A stretch of 64,000 bases of DNA from Calcarisporiella thermophila CBS 279.70 (GCF_041956535.1 NW_027192195.1:1095189-1159188); one strand, 5' to 3'. Shown: positions 46,448 through 59,259, counted from the stretch's first letter. The notes: generated from the letters alone by a model not told the origin. Program-made: numbers and translations.

Positions 46448-47763
46448 TATTACGTCGATTAGTTCGAAGGTCTTCTCGAGAGGTGGCGAAATTATTTCCA
46501 GTCACGTAATTTTTTCGCTATTAGGTTTTAAGGTAACACGGTGAGAGACGAGAGACAGGAATTATATTCAAGGGATTATAAATAAAGGAGAACAAAAAAA
46601 GGGGAGGTATATCGCTAGTAATATTGATTATAGTTATATGATAAAAAGGAGTAGGAATAATTGTCATGTTTAAAGATTTCATTCGAGAATATGGAGAAAT
46701 GCCGAATCCAATTTTAGATATCGAATCAAGGATAGGAAAAAAGTAATAAGTGCAAGGAGATCGATAAACAAAAGGCGAAGTTAATTAATGTGTTTTGGAT
46801 GAAAAATAGCCTGTTTCTAGTTATTCATATTCGCCTTCCTCTATACTAAAGCTCCCTGGATTCTCAACTATCCTCTCTGGATGCGAACTATCACTTGGAT
46901 TTATGATTCGCTGCATTTTGTATTCTAGTTGTTACTAGTGTTCAATTTCGCTTGGTTGAGAGTTGTCCATTATGATAGATATTTTGGATCAATTGATATT
47001 GCAAACCACCGTATCATGTACTGTCGCCACCACTCCTAGTTAGTAGCCAACGATTTTAGTCTATTCCAAAGATCTATATATTTCAAGCCTGACCAGACAT
47101 GCCACATTTAGATACAGAGAATCAAAATTTACACAGTACAGTAGCGTCTGCAACAGTTAATTTATTTTTCAAAATTGATATCTAGAGTGCACGTTCCTAT
47201 GATTTGAGCCATGCGCCTCCTTTTGGTAGATAATCGAGCAGTTAGCACTTAAGCATTCTTGGGACCTGCGAAGGTGTTTATCGTTCCCGTCGGGTAGAAT
47301 ATTCCAAGGAGGGGGCGGGTATCAGTGTGGAAGGATTGTGTTGCTGGAGTTTATGAATGTGTCCAGTGATCCTTGTGCCAAAGATTGAGAGGAGGTTAAG
47401 GGCCCTGCCTGCTTTGTAGTAATATAGTATTCAAGCTACTTTTCTTCTACAAAATTTTGTTTTCGTCAAAGAACACAAGCAAATTGCTCAAGAGAAGAGG
47501 AAAAGCGATTACAATGGAATAAGGTAAGCATGAAGAGAAAAGCAGAATTGAAAGAATAGTAATAAAAAAAGAAAAAAGAAAAAAGAAAAAAAGGAAAAAA
47601 AAAATAATATCATACACAAAATAAAGCTGATGAAATAGGAGGAAGAAAGGAACAAAATTGGGGTGAATCGAGGAGAAAAATAAAATTGCAAAATAAAACC
47701 AATGTTCGAGAAAGGAAAAAGAAATCCTACAATTATATATATATCAACAAGCAGGGGTTATCA
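46448..47763. other. Intergenic region with an A/G-rich tract
   Basis: About 1.3 kb. It contains the gankyrin promoter and the 3' flank of the bromodomain-GATA gene. A polypurine tract rich in A runs covers about 47565-47610. No gene was recognised. Confidence 0.4.
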
Positions 47764-50700
47764 TCATGTTTTGGTCCACAATTGTCTCGGGCGGTGTGCT
47801 CGGTTTTTTTGGAAATAGAGGCCACATGCATTACACAGCTTTTGCTCGGGAGTCTCGCCCGCACGCCATCCAGGTGTTTCGGTTGTCCCACAATTTGTAC
47901 ATTTCACCTCCATTCCCGCCCCTGCCGATATCGTCTGTGGTTGTGCCTGCCCGGCAGGTGTTAGCCCAGTGGAACTCGTAGACGTGGTCATCACAGGTGC
48001 GATTTTGGTGGCGGTTGGAAGCTTGGATGACTGGGAGAGATAGTAGTTGGAGGTCGGGGTATTGCCTTCGAAGGCCCGCTTGGGGGCGATGGCAGCTGCA
48101 TTGGCGAGCTTCTCTGCAGTGGCGTTCATGGCTGCCATTGGACTGGAAGCGGTTGTCGTTGCCATGGTCGAGGTGGGTGCTTTGGTCACGATCTTTGGAG
48201 TGAAATTCAATTCAGGAAGGGGAGCGTGTCTCGCAATGTCGAATAAACTTGTATGAAGCTCGCTCAACAACTTCTCCCGCTCCTTCTCTCCGACCCCATC
48301 TCCGTCGTTGCTCACGCCCTGGGTCAATGATCTGATCAATTTTGCGTTTGCCTGAAGCATCTCCTCCACGCTTTGCTTCGTGGAATCAGGAGCCATGATC
48401 CTTGCCTGCAGCTCGGAGAGGGTGTCTGCTTGCACTCCAGCCAATAATAAAAAGTCGAGATCCACCTTGGAGCTCCGACAATTCTCAACCATCTCGCGAT
48501 CCTGCTTACTTGTCTGGCGCGTTTTCTTCAGTGTGCTCAGTAGCTTCACGCTCCCAAACTCCACCTCTGTCTTCTTCTCCTCCTCGTCCTCCTGCTCGCC
48601 CTTCATCTTTTCATCTTGATCATCGTTCGCGAGCGCCACGAGCTGTTTCGCAACCGAGTGAGCCCCTCGTGTTAGCCGCTCTATTCTGTCCTCGACATAC
48701 TGCAGAATATCCTCATGCATTCCTTCCACAAAGGTAAGCAGACTTCTCACATAGGCTTCGCCGCGCTGATCAGCATAGACATTTCTTAGCCCATCGTCCA
48801 TTCCTACTTTTGCGACCTGTCCGGCTGGCTGTCCCTTGGCCCCGGCAGCCCCTTGATGTGCGTAAGGGCCATAGTCCAAGTGACGTGCAGACCATTCCTC
48901 CCCACCCACCCCCCTTAGCCGGGGCGCCTTCCCAAATGAAGGATTAGAGATCCATTCACTCGACTCTCCGACGATCAATGAGCCGTCAGGTGCAAAGGTC
49001 GGCTCCATGTCATTTTTCTTCTTCTTCTTTTTCTTCCCGCTCGTCAGGGCCGTCAGCACAGCCGTAGTGTTGGGGGTAGACTTATGTGGGGTCGAGGTCC
49101 GCGTGAAGGTTCCAGCACCCTCCTCACCTTGGCTGTGTCGGGGAGTGTTCTTTGTCGGGCGAACATCGCCAAGTTCTAGGATATCGATTTCCTCTTCTTT
49201 CTGCTTTCCGGCCTGCCCATCTAACACATGGTGCCGCACTGCGGTTGCAATCCCTTGACCGACAGAGGCAATAGGCGTGACGGCTTGAGCGGCTTGAGCC
49301 ATCTCCTCTTCGGGTGAGAGAATGTTACCCCGCTCGCGCTCGATTGCCTTTTCCCCATATTGCAAGATGCGATCGGCCGTCCGGTAGTAGATAGTGCTCG
49401 GAGCATTATAGGTCTTCGCATTGGTCATGACCAGCAAAAAATCTGATTTGAAAGCATCAATGTCGCGGTACTCGCCGGCAGCAAGCTTTTTCTGCATTGT
49501 TCCAAAATCCATCGGGGTCTTGATGACGGAGAGATAGTCGGTCACGATGCTTGTATCCACTGGAGCGAGGAAAAAACCATAGGCATCTTTCCTGTAAGCA
49601 ATAAAAATATACAAATCACTATGCAGCTGGTTAATCAATCACTTAGGAATTCTATCTTACTTGATAAAGGCTTCGAGCAATTTTTGCAAAACAGTCCGAA
49701 GATCTTTCTTCCGTGGAGCCCACTGACGAGGTTGTTTTGAACGCGAGCCCTTCTTTTTGCCAGTGCTCGAGCCTTTTTTTCCTTGCCTCGTTTCGCCACC
49801 CTGAGAAATGGACTTGTTGGCCACGCTCGAATTATCGTACCCAGGTACTGGAGTAAGCGGTTCAAATTGCTGCTGCTGGCGAAATACAGGGTCTTCACGA
49901 ATCAAATGAGCAGGCGTCAGACTTTGCCTTGAGCCCATCGACTCGCTGTCTGTGTCGGTTGTATATGATAGGCGGCGAGATTTGGGGGAGTGCCGCATGG
50001 AGCTGGCTGAAGCTGAGGGTGCCCTGTTCAACCTACCCTCCTCCGCAGGAGTGCCATCAGACCCGATCGAGCTGTACGAACGCTTACCACCAGAGCTCTG
50101 ACGTCTCGCAGTCGCACCGTTTGTGGCGGGAGATGTGTAATCAACGACTCCTTCTTCATAATATTCTTCGTCATTGTCGGATATTTCCATCTTTGTTACA
50201 TCCGACTCTCTATCTGCCATTAGATTGTCCTCATCAACATCCTCCTCCACCTCATCCTTGGTATCCTCTCGAGCTCTAGGTGCAGCAGGGTGTTTGCCCT
50301 GACCGGGTATTGTTTTTCCAGCATAGGATGAGTGTGAGGGTGCGGCTCTTGAGCCCTTTTCATGCTTATGCTTCTTTTTCCTCCCCCGTTCCTTGTTTTC
50401 CTTTCTCTCCTTCTGCGCAGGAGCTCTTCCAGCGGCCGAAGAAATGAGCCGTAGTTTTATTTTTGGTCTTTCCTCCTCTGCACGTCTAGACCGCTCTCGA
50501 CTGTCTACATCTTCTGAATCAACATCCACGAGTCGATCATCAACTTCAGACAGATCATTACTGTCAAAATCTGAAGCTTCTTCCCACTCTTTGCCTCTGT
50601 GCCACTGATCAGGTTCGTAAGATTCGTCCGAGTCTATTCCATCCAATGGGTCATCATGATTTGAATATTGGATTGAGGGGCGGGTTGAATTATCATGGGT

Positions 50701-51146
50701 CTGTGAGGATGTGAAGTTGGCAGAAGCAGGTGTGGAGGCACGATTGCCTAGCTTGAGGGAGATTTTAAGGCGTGGTTTCGGGGGATCTTGTGAATCTGGA
50801 CAAAATCAAGAGGTGTTAGCGTCGAAATCGCATAGCATGATCAAGTGAAAAACGAACAGGACAAAAGTGAGCAAAAGGAAATAGTGGATTAGGTGGAGAA
50901 TCGGGGGTAAGAATTAAAGGAGAGGCTTTTGTAAAGGAGGCCCCTCTACCCCCCCACATTCTCCATGCTATTCCACTCACTAAATGAACATATATGGGTG
51001 TGTGGATATACACACACCAACAAATAAAAGAAAAATTCCAAGGGAAAAATGGAAATGGAAAAGAAAAACTCACCAGCAGTAACAGAAGTCTGATTATCTT
51101 TTGTCCAACTCTTCACTTTTGATTTGGACGAGTTTCTCGACTTCAT
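47764..51146 (-). CDS. Bromodomain protein with C-terminal GATA zinc finger (BRD7/9-like)
   Basis: Three exons (51146-51074, 50795-49661, 49591-47764) give about 1011 residues. The N-terminal 390 residues are acidic and lysine-rich, low complexity, with short PKPRLKISLKLG and RPKIKLRLISS sequences. The bromodomain spans about residues 395-490: FFLAPVD, DYLSVIKTPMDFGTMQKKL, NAKTYN (acetyl-lysine-binding Asn), YYRTADRIL. It resembles BRD7/BRD9 and the catalytic-core associated subunits of SWI/SNF. A helical middle follows (VEGMHEDILQYVEDRIERL). The last 45 residues are a GATA finger: CTNC, 18 residues, CNAC. The protein would thus read acetylated histones and also bind GATA-like DNA directly. 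Role in a chromatin-remodelling complex is inferred. No frame break was seen across the junctions. Confidence 0.85.
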
Positions 51147-51428
51147 CTTTTCTTTTTCCCTCCCTCAAACTTTTTTTACGTCTCGCTCAGCTTTGTCTAC
51201 TGCTCCTTCAGGGATCTAATGGAAATCGGGCGATTGACGTCATCCCATTTTAATGAGTAGATATTCTAAAATTTCATACTAGCAGAGCGAAAAGAGGAGC
51301 ATAACATAGCCGAAGAGCCTATCGCTTTGGGATTGTGTGAATGTAACATAGAGTGGATTAGATGCCAATGTTCTATTCACTTTTCATCATCTAAAAAGCA
51401 AATTTATAATGAAAATAACATAAAAATT

Positions 51429-53176
51429 CTACAAATTATCCACGCCTTCCTTCGCTTCGTCTTCGCTTCGTTGACTCAGCCCACCAGAGGTAGCACTGGA
51501 TACAAGCTCAACAATGCGGGAACCATTTCGTGCCTCCTTTATCCGCTCCCATCTCCCCAACTTCGGCTCCTGCCCAATGCCGGCCGCTAGCCAAATACTT
51601 CCCGCCTTCACCAATCCCGCCCCCAATGTTTCCAGTGCCAAGTCGTTTACATAGCCGACCATGGGCACCGCACTCACTTGCTCGAATTTTTTCAACCCGC
51701 CATCTATTCTCCACAGCCGTACATACCCATCACATGAGCCGCTCGCAAACAAATCCGAATACCGTAGTGTGGCTAGAGAGGTGATCCAATAAGGTGTCGA
51801 AATGCTACCTTCGGACTCTGATTGATGGACACGTAGTCCATGAGCTTGAGGGCAGGTGAAGATGGGTTTTTTCTTATTGATATTCCAGAGGCAGATGGTA
51901 CCGGAGTCACCTCCCGTCAAGAAATGCTCTTCGTCTACCAGGGCAATGACGTCGAGGGAGCCCTCTACAAACCGCGGACGGCCAGAACCATCCAAGTCTT
52001 TTGTTACGGCGCCGCCCCGGAAGACAAGTTGCGATTCCTCCACAATCTTCCATAGCCGAGCGGTGCGATCCCGCCCCCCAGTGGTGACGCAGCGCTCACG
52101 AGTCAAGGTATCCACCGAAGTGATGATATCTTGGTGGCCAAATCTATGATTCAACGAATAGGTTAGCACGATGTTGCCAAGAGAGAGAGCACGAATCCGG
52201 AAGTACTAACAGCGTCTCAACATAGGCTAACTCGTCCACGTTCCAAACCTTCACCGTTCGATCGTGTGAGACGGAATATAATTGATTTGTTCCCTTCCTG
52301 AACGCTAACCCAGATATTGCGTCCTTGTGCTGGGTGAAACACTTAAGGTGCCGATTTTCTGCTATGCTCCATACGTTGATTTTACGATCACGTCCCCCGC
52401 TGGCAAGATATTTGCCATCATAACTGGTTGCGAGACAAAGGACGTGGCCAACATGGCCTATGTGAGTGCGAGAGTCGGAGGCGCGCCCACCAGCATAGGT
52501 GTGGAGCCTTTTCCCGGTGCGCGCATCCCATTTGACGATAGAGCCATCTTTGGCACCTGTGTATAATATGCCTGTATCTGTGAATGCAATGCTTGTAACA
52601 CTGAGCTTGTGACCTCGACATGTCCGTACAGTGGAAGGATCAATTGGAAATTTAAGCTATGCCAGAAAGAGTCAGTCATTTTCTTTGCCCTGAAGATATG
52701 TGCAAAGAGCACAAGGAATGGCTTCAAAAGTGAAGGACATACAGTATCTGCCACCCGCCGGTGCATTTTCCCTGTTGTCTCCAAAACATCTTTTTTCAAC
52801 CGCTCCGCAATTAAATCTCGATCAATTTCCGCTGCATCGAACCCTCCTTCATCTAAATTCAGGGCAAAAAGTGAGGAAAGATCAGACCAACTTCTATCGC
52901 TTTCTGACGGGATGAGCCACGGGGGGACATACCAATATCCTCTTCAATTTTACGGATATACGTCTTAGCTAGTCTTAATCTCTTCTCAGCCGCGGTCTCC
53001 CGTTTATCCTCATCGCTCTCCTCTTCAACCTCGCTTGCCTCCAAATCCATGTCATCGATTCCTCCTGGACCAATATCATCCTCCTCCAATTCATCACGAT
53101 CCTTTGAAGAGCGTTTGCCATTAGCGGCAAGGGGTTTCTTGCGTTTTCGAGAGGTTATGAAAAAGGGATCGGACAT
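51429..53176 (-). CDS. RRP9: U3 snoRNP WD-repeat protein RRP9 (U3-55K)
   Basis: Four exons (53176-52933, 52852-52743, 52656-52211, 52143-51429) give about 504 residues. The N-terminus is acidic with a KRKKPL stretch, then ETAAEKRLRLAKTYIRKIEED, diagnostic for RRP9. WD repeats follow: GHKLSVTSIAFTD, YDGKYLASGGRDRKINVW, HKDAISGLAF, DRTVKVW, GHQDIITSVDTL, GGRDRTARLW, GGDSGTICLWN, GSCDGYVRLWRI. RRP9 binds the U3 snoRNA B/C motif in the processome. With IMP4 at 2.1 kb, the window holds two U3 proteins. The CT|A junction before the last exons keeps LFGHQD in frame. Confidence 0.94.
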
Positions 53177-53354
53177 GTCGATTGGGAGATATTGCTCAAG
53201 TACACCTAATCCAGAGAGGGGGGGAAACACGAGTCGAGTTAACTAGAAAGCTTAAGGCAGTGTGGCTTGTGTTTATTACAATTAAGTAGTCCTTTTTGTA
53301 GTCACTCAGTGGCAACGGTCACAATTCAACTAGAAGGGAATTTGCGCACCTATC

Positions 53355-53681
53355 CTAAGGTAATATCCAAATAGGTACCCCCACTTTATTTTTCGTGGAA
53401 AATAGCAGGTCCACACAAGCATCTTTCAATTTAAAAAATAAAATAAAAGAAATAGATAAAGGATGTATCTGATTATTAAAGTTACTAATCAATTTCTTGA
53501 GGTGCATGTTCCAAATTGCCCGGAAATGAATAGAAGAATACATACCTGTAAATTCTATTAAAGAAACTGCTTGAAATAGGAAAGACGAATTGTCGGGAAT
53601 GATAGTCGAGAAGACTGACATCGAAGAGGGCGTAATCAGCATGAGGAGAGAAGTAAAGATCATTTTCATGCTCCCCTTCAT
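53355..53681 (-). CDS. Possible small secreted protein, two exons
   Basis: ATG at 53681; exon 1 53681-53546, exon 2 53422-53355 (GT-AG), about 67 residues. The N-terminus (around MIFTSLLMLITP) looks like a signal peptide, then a short Ser/Phe-rich region. No family recognised. Support is only the hydrophobic leader and one frame-preserving intron in an AT-rich interval, so it may be spurious. Confidence 0.25.
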   Translation of the reverse strand: MKGSMKMIFTSLLMLITPSSMSVFSTIIPDNSSFLFQAVSLIEFTGMYSSIHFRAIWNMHLKKLISNFNNQIHPLSISFILFFKLKDACVDLLFSTKNKVGVPIWILP

Positions 53682-53856
53682 TTTATCTCAGCCAGATTCT
53701 TCAAGTCTCACTATCACAACTGATCGAAAATGATGGTATTCAATTCAGTGGGTGGATGGCGAAAGAGTTGGATTGTTAAATTTTACAAGTCAATAAGTAT
53801 GTACAAAGCGTGAGAGACAAATAAAAATGAAATAGCATCCATAAGACAATATCGAC

Positions 53857-55081
53857 TTAAAAATCCGCATCCAATACTAGAGTTCCCATGTCGTCCCTGT
53901 TGCTGTTCACGACGCCTGCGCGCTGATAGTCGGAAACGCGCTTCTCGAAGAAGTTGGTCTTGCCCTCAAGGGAGATTAAGTCCATGAAGTCGAACGGATT
54001 CTCCACGTTGTAATGACGTGGGCATCCTAAGGCGACAAGCAAGCGATCTGCAACGAACTCTATGTAGCGGCACATAAGAGTGGCGTTCATTCCGATGAGA
54101 GCCACAGGGAGGGCATTGGTAAGGAAGTCCTGCTCAATCGTGACGGCCTCGGTAATGATTTTGTTAATGATGGTTTCGGATGGCCGGTTTCGCAACAGGG
54201 AAAAGAGCAGGCAGGCAAAATCCGTGTGAAGGCCCTCGTCGCGTGAAATCAACTCATTGGAGAAGGTCAGCCCTGGCATCAGGCCACGCTTTCTCAGCCA
54301 GAAAATAGCAGCAAACGAGCCGGAAAAGAAAATCCCCTCGACCGCTGCAAACGCAATTAAGCGGGTAGCGAAGCTGGAGTCCCTGTCCGAGATCCAGCGC
54401 AAGGCCCAGCCGGCCTTCAGCTTGATACACGGCACTGTCTCAATAGCATCGAATAGATAGTCACGTTGAGCTGAGTCCTTGATGTAGGTATCGATGAGGA
54501 GACTTTGAATGGAAAGGCATTAGCATCAAATCAAGACGACCCAGAAGGCCGAGCAGGAGGGGATCGCTCACCTGTACATCTCCGAATGAATATTCTCCAT
54601 CATAATCTGGAATCCGTAAAAGCACCTGGCTTCTGGGATCTGCACCTCGTTCGAAAAGCGCTCGACTAGGTTTTCATTGACGATGCCATCAGAGGCAGCG
54701 AAAAACGCGAGCACGTGGGAGATAAACTTGCGCTCATCTGCGGTCAGGTTATGCTCCCAGTCGTAGACATCCTTTGAGAGATCGACCTCCTCCGCGGTCC
54801 AAAAGGAGGCCTCGGCCTTCTTATACATTTGCCATACCTAGAGATGAGGAGGAAAAGGCAGAGGGTCAGGGTGAGCCGGCTTTCCAACACGTGGGTAGGC
54901 CGCAGCTACTTACTTCGTGGTATTTGATTGGGAAAAGGACAAATCGGCGTGGATTCGGGGTAAGTATCGGCTCTTCCATTTCTTGCTCCTTGAGCTGTGC
55001 GATTTTCGTGGGTACATCGGCTAGGATTTTTTCCGCTTCCTGAGGGGCTGCCATAGAGGGAGAGGGCGATGACGTGTGCAT
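53857..55081 (-). CDS. RNR2: Ribonucleotide reductase small subunit (class I, R2)
   Basis: Three exons (55081-54914, 54837-54572, 54502-53857) give 359 residues. Di-iron ligands are visible in [21 protein letters not shown] (also holding the radical Tyr), EGIFFSGSF and [16 protein letters not shown]. The C-terminal tail GTLVLDADF is the peptide that docks on the large subunit. R2 generates the tyrosyl radical used to reduce ribonucleoside diphosphates for DNA synthesis. The 1.8 kb divergent interval upstream, shared with the zinc protein at 56846, would hold its S-phase regulated promoter. No defective residues seen. Confidence 0.97.
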
Positions 55082-56845
55082 AAGTCTAGAGTCGTAGCAA
55101 GAGCGATATGATTAAGGCTGGCGAGGGGAGGCGGTGGAGAGAATCGAGACTTGATATATGGAGTGAAGACGGCAGAACTTTTTTAAAAGCAAGCCATTTT
55201 TATATAATGAATCTCGTAATTCAGAGTGCGACCAATCAGCGGGAAGGCAAACAACTTCGGAACAAACACAAGAAACAGAAATCGAAACATTTTTTAGAGA
55301 GGATACACGACAATCGTCGATGATTATAGGAGCGAACACCGCGCAGGTCAGACCGGTCGGTTCCCCATGCCAATAGGAAATGCGGCCCAGTTCCTCGCAC
55401 ACTCCCAGTTGACCGAAACCTTCATATTGAAGAAACCCACGTGCGGGCCAACTCGATCTTCATATCAGAGGGTTTGATCGAATGACTAATTTTCTGGTCT
55501 AGGACCGTCTTGGGTCTCTTGAATAAAGCAATCTCCATGCCTGCTCTCTGTATCTAAACGAGTCGTGGGAACCCCTCGGCAGCCGAATCGCTAGCGAGGA
55601 CAAGGCCAACTTGAAGAGCGGCTAGCCTTTTTTCGTGGAAGACTCGGTCGGGGGGGGGGGGAGGTCGTAGCTCCGTGGGAGGTGACGAATACCCAACCAA
55701 AGGAACGCAATTCGCCGCTACCCGCTCTCGCCATCATTGCTAAGGAAAAGTTAGCAATCGCTTAATATTTGTCAAAGGAGTGGATGCTCGGATTCAATGG
55801 TCTAATATAGTGTATATCGGCTTAGAAATAAGATGAAAGCGGCCATCCCCTCCGATAAGGAGCACACTCCCCATACCCCCCCGATGCGGGCGAAATTCCG
55901 TCTTAGACCATTATTGCTGAGCCTGCCAAACAAACAACAAAGTTGTGGCCCGTCCAACCTATCTAAATTAATTCATCCACGAAATAGGTTTTAAATTAAT
56001 ATCGACAGCGGCAGTCAGGCTCGGCTCAGCGTCTGGCAGAACAACGAAAAGTGATCCAGTTCGCTCTGGGCCTGAAAGATCCCGATGTGAATAGGATATG
56101 AATATGGGTAAGAGTCTAAATATAGAAGAGGTGGGCAGGAGGATAGGATATTCGTCAGCAAAGTGGAGCAATGGAGGCGTAGCTGCCATTCTATCTGATA
56201 TGGATCGATCCGTTGATATTCACGATGCATCGCCTCCATGCAGCGTAAGATATTTAAGGGCTGCCTAGCTAACTTGGTGGAGAAATCGCTCGTGCGCCAA
56301 ATCTCCTCGAGATATAAGGGACACCCATCAAATATTTTGACATTTCATATTTGCCCTGTCGACGGGGGGATGGGAGAGGAGGGAGAGTCGGGGATCGGTG
56401 CTTAGAAATATGCCTTAAGACCTCTCTTATTGCTAAGCTTCGGCAGCCATGCATACTTGAAATATTTTACAGGAAAATCCGCTGACGAGCTTTACTTCCT
56501 CGAATCCATTAAATCCCCGATCCGCAGTCCACTTGCAATTTCCCGATGGCCAAATGACGCATACCTTTGGGTTAACTCTCCGATGGCCCTCCTGTGTATT
56601 CCTGTCTGGCATGCTTATGCCTTCCTCCTGTTGACTTCCCTCTTTCGGCAGCGTGTAACCTTATTCCTTGAATGGCATTTTCCCTTAATTAAATATCCGA
56701 GAATATGGGCAAGGTTCATATATATATAAATATATCGGCCTTTGCACGGGGTTGGTCTTGTTTGCTAAAAGAAAACAAGCGGATCCGCTGTGAAGAGCTG
56801 CCTCCTTCCTCCCCCTTCCTCCTCCCCCTTCCCCACTCATCCATC
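55082..56845. promoter_or_regulatory. Divergent intergenic region of RNR2 and the integrase-type zinc protein
   Basis: About 1.76 kb without an accepted gene. A 12-base G tract is at 55650-55661. Frames of up to 99 codons on both strands have no family pattern. No MCB (ACGCGT) box was noticed near the RNR2 start. Confidence 0.4.
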
Positions 56846-57947
56846 ATGAATATACCATTCGACATTTCCCAACAACTCCCATGGTCGCCCCCTCCCACGC
56901 CGGGCAAACAGGACGCCCTCCCCACGCCGGATCAGTTCGAGTCCATCATCGACGATTACCTCTCCTCGCTCTCCCCCAAAAAGCGAGACAAGGCCCTCAT
57001 CACCCAGGACATGTATGACCATATCCTCCGCGTCCTCCTCGACCCGCGCAACACCCAGAACTCCACCGCCCAGTTTCGCTTTTGGTCGAAGCGCATGTTT
57101 ACCCTTGCGATGCACCACGGGCGGCCGGTGATATTGCATGAGGGGAAGCCTGTGGCGGTGAGGGAGGAGATTTACGACATCCTAGTGCGGTGCCACCGCG
57201 CGGCGTCCCACGGGGGCCGAGATAAAACCTCTTCCCTGGTAATGAACCTAGTTTTCCCCTCCCCCTCCAGATCCCTTCTCTAACCGGATCGGCTTTCTTC
57301 TTAACTAGATTCGCCGGCATTACTCATGGATTCCAAAGGAGCTGGTCGCTCGCTTCGTAAGGAGCTGCCCGTATTGCACCTCTCGCCGCGTTTCCGTTCG
57401 GACGACCCCGACCTCTCCCGCCACCACTCTCTCCTCCTCACCCCCCGCTCATTTGCTTCACTTCTCGCCTCAAGTAGCCTTATTCAGCGCCCCCACTCTT
57501 CCCACCGCTTCAAGCCAGCGCGTTTCCCCTAGTGCGCCGTGGGAATTCACCCCACACATCAAGGAGGAGGACTGGTATCCGACTGGCTTGGTTACAACGG
57601 AATCGGCAGGGGAGGAGATGCCAAGCTGGCCCTACCAAACGTCACCACTGGAATTGCGCGATATCGCATCCATGCACGAGGTCATCCCCATCAACCTACA
57701 AGAAATGCTGGAGGGATGCTATGACCTGGGGGTGGATGCGATTGGGCTGTCGGGGACAGCCGCCGGCGAGCCGGTAAAGGAATGCGGGACTGACGGGGAG
57801 TTGCTGGGCCTATCCACCGAAGATATCCACCAGCTGTTGCATAGCTTGACGCCTATGGGAGGAGCAGAGAGCGAATCGCCCTTCCGTCGGAGCGTCAAGT
57901 TTGAAAAGGCGGGGATCGCTAGGGACGAGCGGCAGGTTGCGCTCTGA
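56846..57947 (+). CDS. Integrase-type zinc-binding (H2C2) protein, probably domesticated
   Basis: Two exons (56846-57238, 57309-57947) give 343 residues. Residues 25-110 form a helical domain (FESIIDDYLSSLSPKKRDKA and STAQFRFWSKRMF). Next comes an H2C2 zinc-binding motif of the retroelement integrase type: RCHRAASHGGRDKT, then after the intron RRHYSWIPKELVARFVRSCP and YC. No catalytic DDE core follows; the C-terminal half is low complexity. Such stand-alone integrase-zinc proteins recur in fungi without mobile element context, so a host gene is likelier than a transposon remnant. Function is unknown; nucleic acid binding is inferred. It lies divergent to RNR2. Confidence 0.72.
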
Positions 57948-58498
57948 GGAGGACCAACCCGTGTTTTGTAGTATAATTCCAAGTGTGTCTTTATTTTTCG
58001 TAGAACTATCTCATTGCTTTTTATTTCACTTTATTAGTTCTTGGTTACTTTTTACTTTATATGAAAAGTTTGGGTTTAGCTAAAAAATCCGCCCTCGTTA
58101 TGATATCCCTTGATGGTATGATATGCCCTCCCCCTCCTTCGACTTAAGCTATGTATTTTTTTTTTCGCTCGATTCCCAAACTTTTGTATGCATTTTCCAT
58201 TGCTGTACGTTTGTCTTATAGTGTTGTACAGTTAATCTTTCTAGCATACTCTTCACGTTTTTTTTTGGTCATCATGTTTATTTTTGTTTTCATAGCTTTG
58301 ATCGTACTCTTATAATGTGGTTCAATCTTTTATTTTCATTATATAATGACGTATCCACCAAAAATATCCCCGATAAAAGAATGTTGGAAATTTTCGAAAA
58401 AATTTGAAGTCTTGGTATTTGTCATAGCTCGCTTTTTTATATTACCCTGTTTTATTTTAAAAAAAATCTAAATCGTTAACTTCATCCATCACAACACA
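57948..58498. other. Intergenic, nothing recognisable
   Basis: About 550 bp, T-rich, between the zinc protein and TVP18. No gene seen. Confidence 0.45.
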
Positions 58499-59259
58499 AT
58501 GGGATTTATTGAAGAGCTCAAGTCTAAAAATTTTTCGATCTACGCGCAATGGTACTCTATCACGTTATCTTGTCAATCAGATGGAATCCATAGCTAATCC
58601 CTTTCCATGTTTAAAATAGGGCGGGTCTAGTGTCGATTTTACGTAAGTAACAAGGATGATTTATTTGCAAGGTGGACCAGGATAACCTATAATCCAATCT
58701 CTGTAGTACTTCTCATATTTGGCATCCTTGGCGTCGTTACCTTAGGCAATCTGGTGTTTGGCATCATCGGGTTGATTATGGCAGCTATTCTAGCTTTTGT
58801 CGAGATCCCGCTCTGCCTAAAGGTATGGGTTGTTTTATTCGGGCTAAATGCAAGAACACACGTATTGATGCTTAAATTAATGGCTATAGTGTTGTCCTGT
58901 GAGTGATCGTTTTGATGGATTCATCAAGGTCTTTGAAAACCATTACCTAAGAGCAGTGCTATACCTAGTGTAATAATAACTTTATTCCTTTGTGAGGTCC
59001 CTGTGTTTTGCTAAGGGTATATTCCTTTTTCAGGTTCGCCGTGGTTATGTTCCTCTCCCATTTCCTTGGCTCTACCGGCCTTATTGCCGCGGGTGTTGCC
59101 CTGCTCCTTGGCTGCATCTTCTATGGTAGGAGACTTTCTATTTTATTCCTCGGTGGATGTGTATTCATGCTGTTCTATCCCCTTTTCCTAATAGCTATCG
59201 CTGCATTTACCCACCAAGAGCATGCCGCTTCCAGTTTCACTGGGGGCGCAAGTGTCTAA
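58499..59259 (+). CDS. TVP18: Golgi membrane protein TVP18
   Basis: Six exons (58499-58551, 58620-58642, 58707-58822, 58890-58969, 59034-59125, 59195-59259) give 142 residues. The N-terminus (EELKSKNFSIYAQW) and the four hydrophobic segments follow the TVP18 pattern, including FVEIPLCLK and a C-terminal FTHQEHAASSF segment. The Tvp18 family sits in Golgi and endosomal vesicles with Yip4/Yip5, in traffic. The 23-nt second exon was placed because both its ends carry splice signals and it alone restores frame. The fourth exon ends after GT at 58969, with the GTAATA donor following, to keep YLVFAVV in frame. Confidence 0.9.
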
